The notes under the pieces: generated by a model
The model's database searches: none
The model's input: only the letters and a program-made list of their open reading frames with translations
What the model was told of the DNA's origin: nothing
Assembly: GCA_017554335.1 (NCBI GenBank)
Contig: JAFZIO010000055.1
Coordinates: 1 to 64,000 of the forward strand
Direction of reading: 5' to 3'
DNA from: Bacteroidales bacterium
GTDB taxonomy: Bacteria > Bacteroidota > Bacteroidia > Bacteroidales > UBA932
DNA: 64,000 nucleotides
Translations under genes and position numbers: made by a program
Shown here: positions 61,273 to 64,000 of the stretch, piece by piece
How the letters are laid out: each line of letters opens with the position of its first letter
How positions within the stretch are numbered: position 1 is the stretch's first letter

Positions 61273-62895
61273 ATGGAAAAGAAACGCTCACCATATCCCC
61301 TTCTATGGGCCCTCTGCGGCGCTTCTGCGGTGCTTATGAGCCTTCCCTGGCTGGTACCGCACTGCGGCCTGCTCATGCTGGTGGCCCTGGTGCCGCTATT
61401 GCTGGCGGACTATATCGCCACGGGCGCAGGAGTCAAGGGCTTCTGGAAATGGCATTACTCCACCTTCGTGCTCTGGAACGCCTTCACGACCTTCTGGGTA
61501 TGCAACGCGACGGTGGGCGGCGGCATCTTCGCTATACTTGCCAATTCCCTTCAGATGTCGCTGGTGTTCGGCCTCTTCCGCCTGAGCAAGAAGCGCCTGA
61601 GCGGAGTGCTGCCGTACATTTTGCTGGCGGCGGCATGGATAGCCTGGGAACGCTGGTACCTCACCAAAGCGGAAATTTCCTGGCCGTGGCTGGTGTTCGG
61701 CAACGCCTTCGCCACCAGCATAAAAGACGTTCAGTGGTACAGCGTTACCGGCACCCTGGGCGGTTCCCTGTGGGTCTGGTGCGCCAATCTGTCCGTTTTC
61801 GGGCTCATAGTTTCACTTGCAAAGGGAAAATGGAGCGGCTGGAACAACTGGGCACGCGGAGCCGTCGCCTGGGGGCTTGTTCTTGTGCTGCTCGGGCCTC
61901 CGGTGTGCTCTGCCATCATGTTCAACAATTATGAGGAACGTTCCGAGGGCAAGGTGGAAGTGCTTATAGGCCAGCCCAACCTGGACCCGTACAAGAAGTT
62001 CAGGTCCGTGCCGCAGTCCGAACAGAACGAGCTGCTGCTGAGCCTGATGGAGAAGCCTCTGGCCGAAAGGCCCGCCGACCTGCTGATGGCGCCGGAGACC
62101 TTCACCTCCGACGTCGTGATGGGCAACATTCCCGCTTCGCCTACCGTACAGCGCTTCGGAGCCTTCCTGCAGAAGCATCCGGAGAGCGACTTCCTCTTCG
62201 GCGCCTCCACCAACGACTTCTACTTCACCCGCTCCGCCCCCGGGCTGCTCTGCTACCCTTACGGGGACGGCTGGAGGGTCCCTCACAACAGTGCCATAAT
62301 GCTTACGCCCGACGGACGCACGGAAGTGTTCCACAAGAGCAAGCTGGTGGTGGGAACCGAACTCACCCCCTACCCCAAGATCTTCGTACCGCTTGACAAA
62401 TGGCTCTCCAAGCTGATGGGCGTCTCCGCCCTGATGGCGAGGGACGTGGGCCAGAAGGAAATCTCCGTCCTGCACCTCTCCGACGGCACTCCGTTGGGAT
62501 GCGCCGTATGCTATGAATCCGTGTACGGGGAGTACTGTACGGGCTACGTCAAGAAGGGCGCCCGCTTCATGACGGTAATCACGAACGACTCCTGGTGGGG
62601 CAACACTCCCGGCTACCGTCAGCACCTCAGCTACAGCTGCCTGCGGGCGCTGGAGCTCCGGAGGGACCTGGCCCGCTGCGGCAACAGCGGTATCAGCTGC
62701 TTCATCAACCAGAAGGGAGAGATACTGCAGCAGGGGCCATGGTGGGAGGAGGCGGTGCTGCGCGGCAGCGTCAACCTTAATTCTAAAGAGTCCTTCTTCG
62801 CCCGCAACGGGGATATAGTGGGACGCGTGAGCGTGCTGGTGTTCCTGCTGATGCTGGCGCTCCTGATAGTCCGCTTGTTGCCGGGGAGGAAATAG
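61273..62895 (+). CDS. lnt: Apolipoprotein N-acyltransferase
   Basis: A 540-residue inner-membrane enzyme that adds the third acyl chain to lipoproteins. The first 220 residues hold several hydrophobic segments; the rest is a nitrilase-like domain with the triad regions APETF (Glu), FHKSKLV (Lys) and VCYESVYG (Cys), plus NDSWWG. A final membrane helix closes the chain. Useful in an organism with so many lipoproteins. It starts 3 bp after the GH3 stop. Confidence 0.95.
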   Translation: MEKKRSPYPLLWALCGASAVLMSLPWLVPHCGLLMLVALVPLLLADYIATGAGVKGFWKWHYSTFVLWNAFTTFWVCNATVGGGIFAILANSLQMSLVFGLFRLSKKRLSGVLPYILLAAAWIAWERWYLTKAEISWPWLVFGNAFATSIKDVQWYSVTGTLGGSLWVWCANLSVFGLIVSLAKGKWSGWNNWARGAVAWGLVLVLLGPPVCSAIMFNNYEERSEGKVEVLIGQPNLDPYKKFRSVPQSEQNELLLSLMEKPLAERPADLLMAPETFTSDVVMGNIPASPTVQRFGAFLQKHPESDFLFGASTNDFYFTRSAPGLLCYPYGDGWRVPHNSAIMLTPDGRTEVFHKSKLVVGTELTPYPKIFVPLDKWLSKLMGVSALMARDVGQKEISVLHLSDGTPLGCAVCYESVYGEYCTGYVKKGARFMTVITNDSWWGNTPGYRQHLSYSCLRALELRRDLARCGNSGISCFINQKGEILQQGPWWEEAVLRGSVNLNSKESFFARNGDIVGRVSVLVFLLMLALLIVRLLPGRK

Positions 62896-62908
62896 TTTCT
62901 TATCTTTG
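62877..62908 (+). promoter_or_regulatory. Promoter of the LysE-type gene, possibly leaderless
   Basis: GTTG (62877-62880) and TATCTTTG (62901-62908), 20 bp apart. Only 6 bp separate the -7 box from the ATG at 62915, so transcription would start almost at the codon. Confidence 0.5.
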
Positions 62909-62914
62909 CAAGAT

Positions 62915-63538
62915 ATGCTGTCCGAACTCATAAAGGCCATACTTATCGGTATCATTGCCTCCGCCCCCATAGGGCCGGTGTCGCTGCTGGTGATGCAGAA
63001 GACGTTCTGCCATGGCAGGATGGCCGGTTTCGCCGCCGGAGTGGGTTCGGCTATAGTAGATACCTTGTACGCCGTGGCGAGCCTCTTCGCCTTCATGTAC
63101 GTGCAGGGCTTCATCTCTGCCCACGCCGCCTGGATACTTATTATCGGCGGACTGCTGGTTATAGGAGTCGGCTGGCTGATGCTGCGCCGCAAGCCCATGG
63201 AGGTCAAGCAGACGGAAGACACCACCAAGACCAAGGCCGCCCAGTACGCCCTGCAGGCCGCAGGATGCGCCCTCGCCAACCCCGGAGCCCTGGCCTGGAT
63301 GTTCGGTCTGGTTGCCCTGTTCCGCCTGGATATAGGCTCAGCAGTCAGTCCTACCTGGATGATTGTACTGTTCGTGTTCATCGGGGCCCTGGCGTGGTGG
63401 TTCTCATTTGCCTATGCCGCCGACAAGCTCCGCAACGCATTCAACGTTAAAACCCTTAACCGCGTAAACAAGATAGCGGGTTACGCCGTGATAATATTCG
63501 GCGTGGTGCTTCTGTTGCGCGGAATAGTCATACTATGA
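62915..63538 (+). CDS. LysE-family exporter
   Basis: A 207-residue protein with about six hydrophobic helices. It opens IGIIASAPIGPVSLLVMQ, the LysE/RhtB-type signature, and has CALANPGALAWMFGL in the middle. Family members export amino acids or related small molecules; the substrate is unknown. The start at 62915 is preferred to the in-frame TTG at 62906. ATGA overlap with the PASTA gene. Confidence 0.85.
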   Translation: MLSELIKAILIGIIASAPIGPVSLLVMQKTFCHGRMAGFAAGVGSAIVDTLYAVASLFAFMYVQGFISAHAAWILIIGGLLVIGVGWLMLRRKPMEVKQTEDTTKTKAAQYALQAAGCALANPGALAWMFGLVALFRLDIGSAVSPTWMIVLFVFIGALAWWFSFAYAADKLRNAFNVKTLNRVNKIAGYAVIIFGVVLLLRGIVIL

Positions 63539-64000
63539 AAGAGAATAAATCCATATTGGGCAACTGGATAGTCAGGAACCTGCTTCTTGGCGTCCTGTTC
63601 GTGCTGCTGGTAGTAGCCGCCGCCAGCATCTTCCTTTCCATACGCACACGCCACGGCAAAGAAGTAACCGTTCCCGACCTTTCCGGCCTATCCGTGCAGG
63701 ATGCCGCTTCCGTAGCCGGCGCCGCCGACCTGGTGGTGCTTGTTTCCGATTCGGTGTATATGAAGAGGATGCCCCGCGGGGCCGTGGTAAGCCAGCTTCC
63801 GCGCGCCGGATCCAAGGTTAAGCCGGATCGCAAGATAGCTCTGACCATCAATTCCCAGGTACCCAAAAAGGTTACCATGCCCAACCTGATTCACGTTTCC
63901 CTGAGGCAGGCCAAGGCTGAGCTTGCCGCCAAGGGACTGGTACTCGGCAAGCTGAATTACGTTAGCGACATTGCCACCAACAACGTGCTGCAGCAGCAGT
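63535..64000 (+). CDS. PASTA-domain protein, cut by window edge
   Basis: The first 155 residues are visible. There is a short cytoplasmic start, one membrane helix (about 12-34) and PASTA repeats outside (VTVPDLSGLSVQDA from about 44, VTMPNLIHVSLRQAKAELA from about 113). No kinase domain precedes it. Bacteroidetes have such free PASTA proteins near cell-wall genes; the partner genes would lie beyond the edge. Confidence 0.85.
   Translation, partial: MKENKSILGNWIVRNLLLGVLFVLLVVAAASIFLSIRTRHGKEVTVPDLSGLSVQDAASVAGAADLVVLVSDSVYMKRMPRGAVVSQLPRAGSKVKPDRKIALTINSQVPKKVTMPNLIHVSLRQAKAELAAKGLVLGKLNYVSDIATNNVLQQQ

Overview
The window reads as Bacteroidales chromosome, GC-rich for the order and probably from an uncultured gut lineage; I cannot name a genus. 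The reasons are SusC/SusD-type outer-membrane pairs, many lipoproteins with type II signal peptides, promoters of the Bacteroidetes kind (TTTG, about 20 bp, then TAnnTTTG), few Shine-Dalgarno sites, and families typical of the phylum (DUF5020, DUF4855, DUF6259, DUF1735, DUF4434).

Layout. 0.6-10.1 kb: one eight-gene operon (pyrC-carA-carB-pyrK-pyrD-pyrF-pyrE-pyrB) for all of UMP synthesis. Every junction overlaps. It sits behind a leader with a nine-codon ORF and an intrinsic terminator, so attenuation is likely. CarA has lost its glutaminase residues, and PyrB ends in a PyrI-like zinc domain. 10.1-12 kb: a Tsx-like porin and a GxDLY/SGNH esterase. 12-15.1 kb (minus strand): an fRMsr-MsrA fusion, pgi and a glycerophosphodiesterase lipoprotein. 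15.2-19.1 kb: glpK, glpF, an aldo-keto reductase and a flavodoxin lipoprotein. 19.3-22.2 kb (minus): lpdA and a PriA without Walker A lysine, DEEH box or zinc cysteines, divergent from tRNA-Phe. 22.8-27.8 kb (minus): vWA lipoprotein, GH127/146-type glycosidase, mutarotase-like protein, ROK kinase.

27.9-55.3 kb is a large polysaccharide utilisation locus: MFS importer, AraA/FucI-type isomerase, PMI-like protein, SusC, SusD, DUF1735 lipoprotein, DUF4855 protein, a DUF4855-DUF6259 fusion, GH20, a GntR regulator, a phosphodiester glycosidase, a second short operon with a propeller lipoprotein, then a metallophosphoesterase and a GH89-EEP phosphodiesterase fusion. GH20, GH89 and NAGPA domains together with phosphoesterases suggest a GlcNAc-rich, possibly phosphodiester-containing glycan. 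An identical 17-bp site lies at the two promoters of the locus. 55.3-61.3 kb: sugar porter, GlcNAc/ManNAc-type epimerase, DUF4434 protein and GH3. 61.3-64 kb: lnt, a LysE-type exporter and a PASTA protein cut by the window edge.

The most unusual signal is intergenic. Three loci (332-564, 19225-19304, 22394-22626) carry arrays of the mutually inverted heptamers CTGACAG and CTGTCAG, whose starts alternate by exactly 22 and 29 bp (period 51 bp). The spacing holds even where spacer sequence has diverged. Two arrays share a near-identical leader of about 145 bp that includes an 86-bp inverted-repeat element and lies just downstream of a gene in the same polarity. No enzyme for such arrays is visible in the window, so their function is open.
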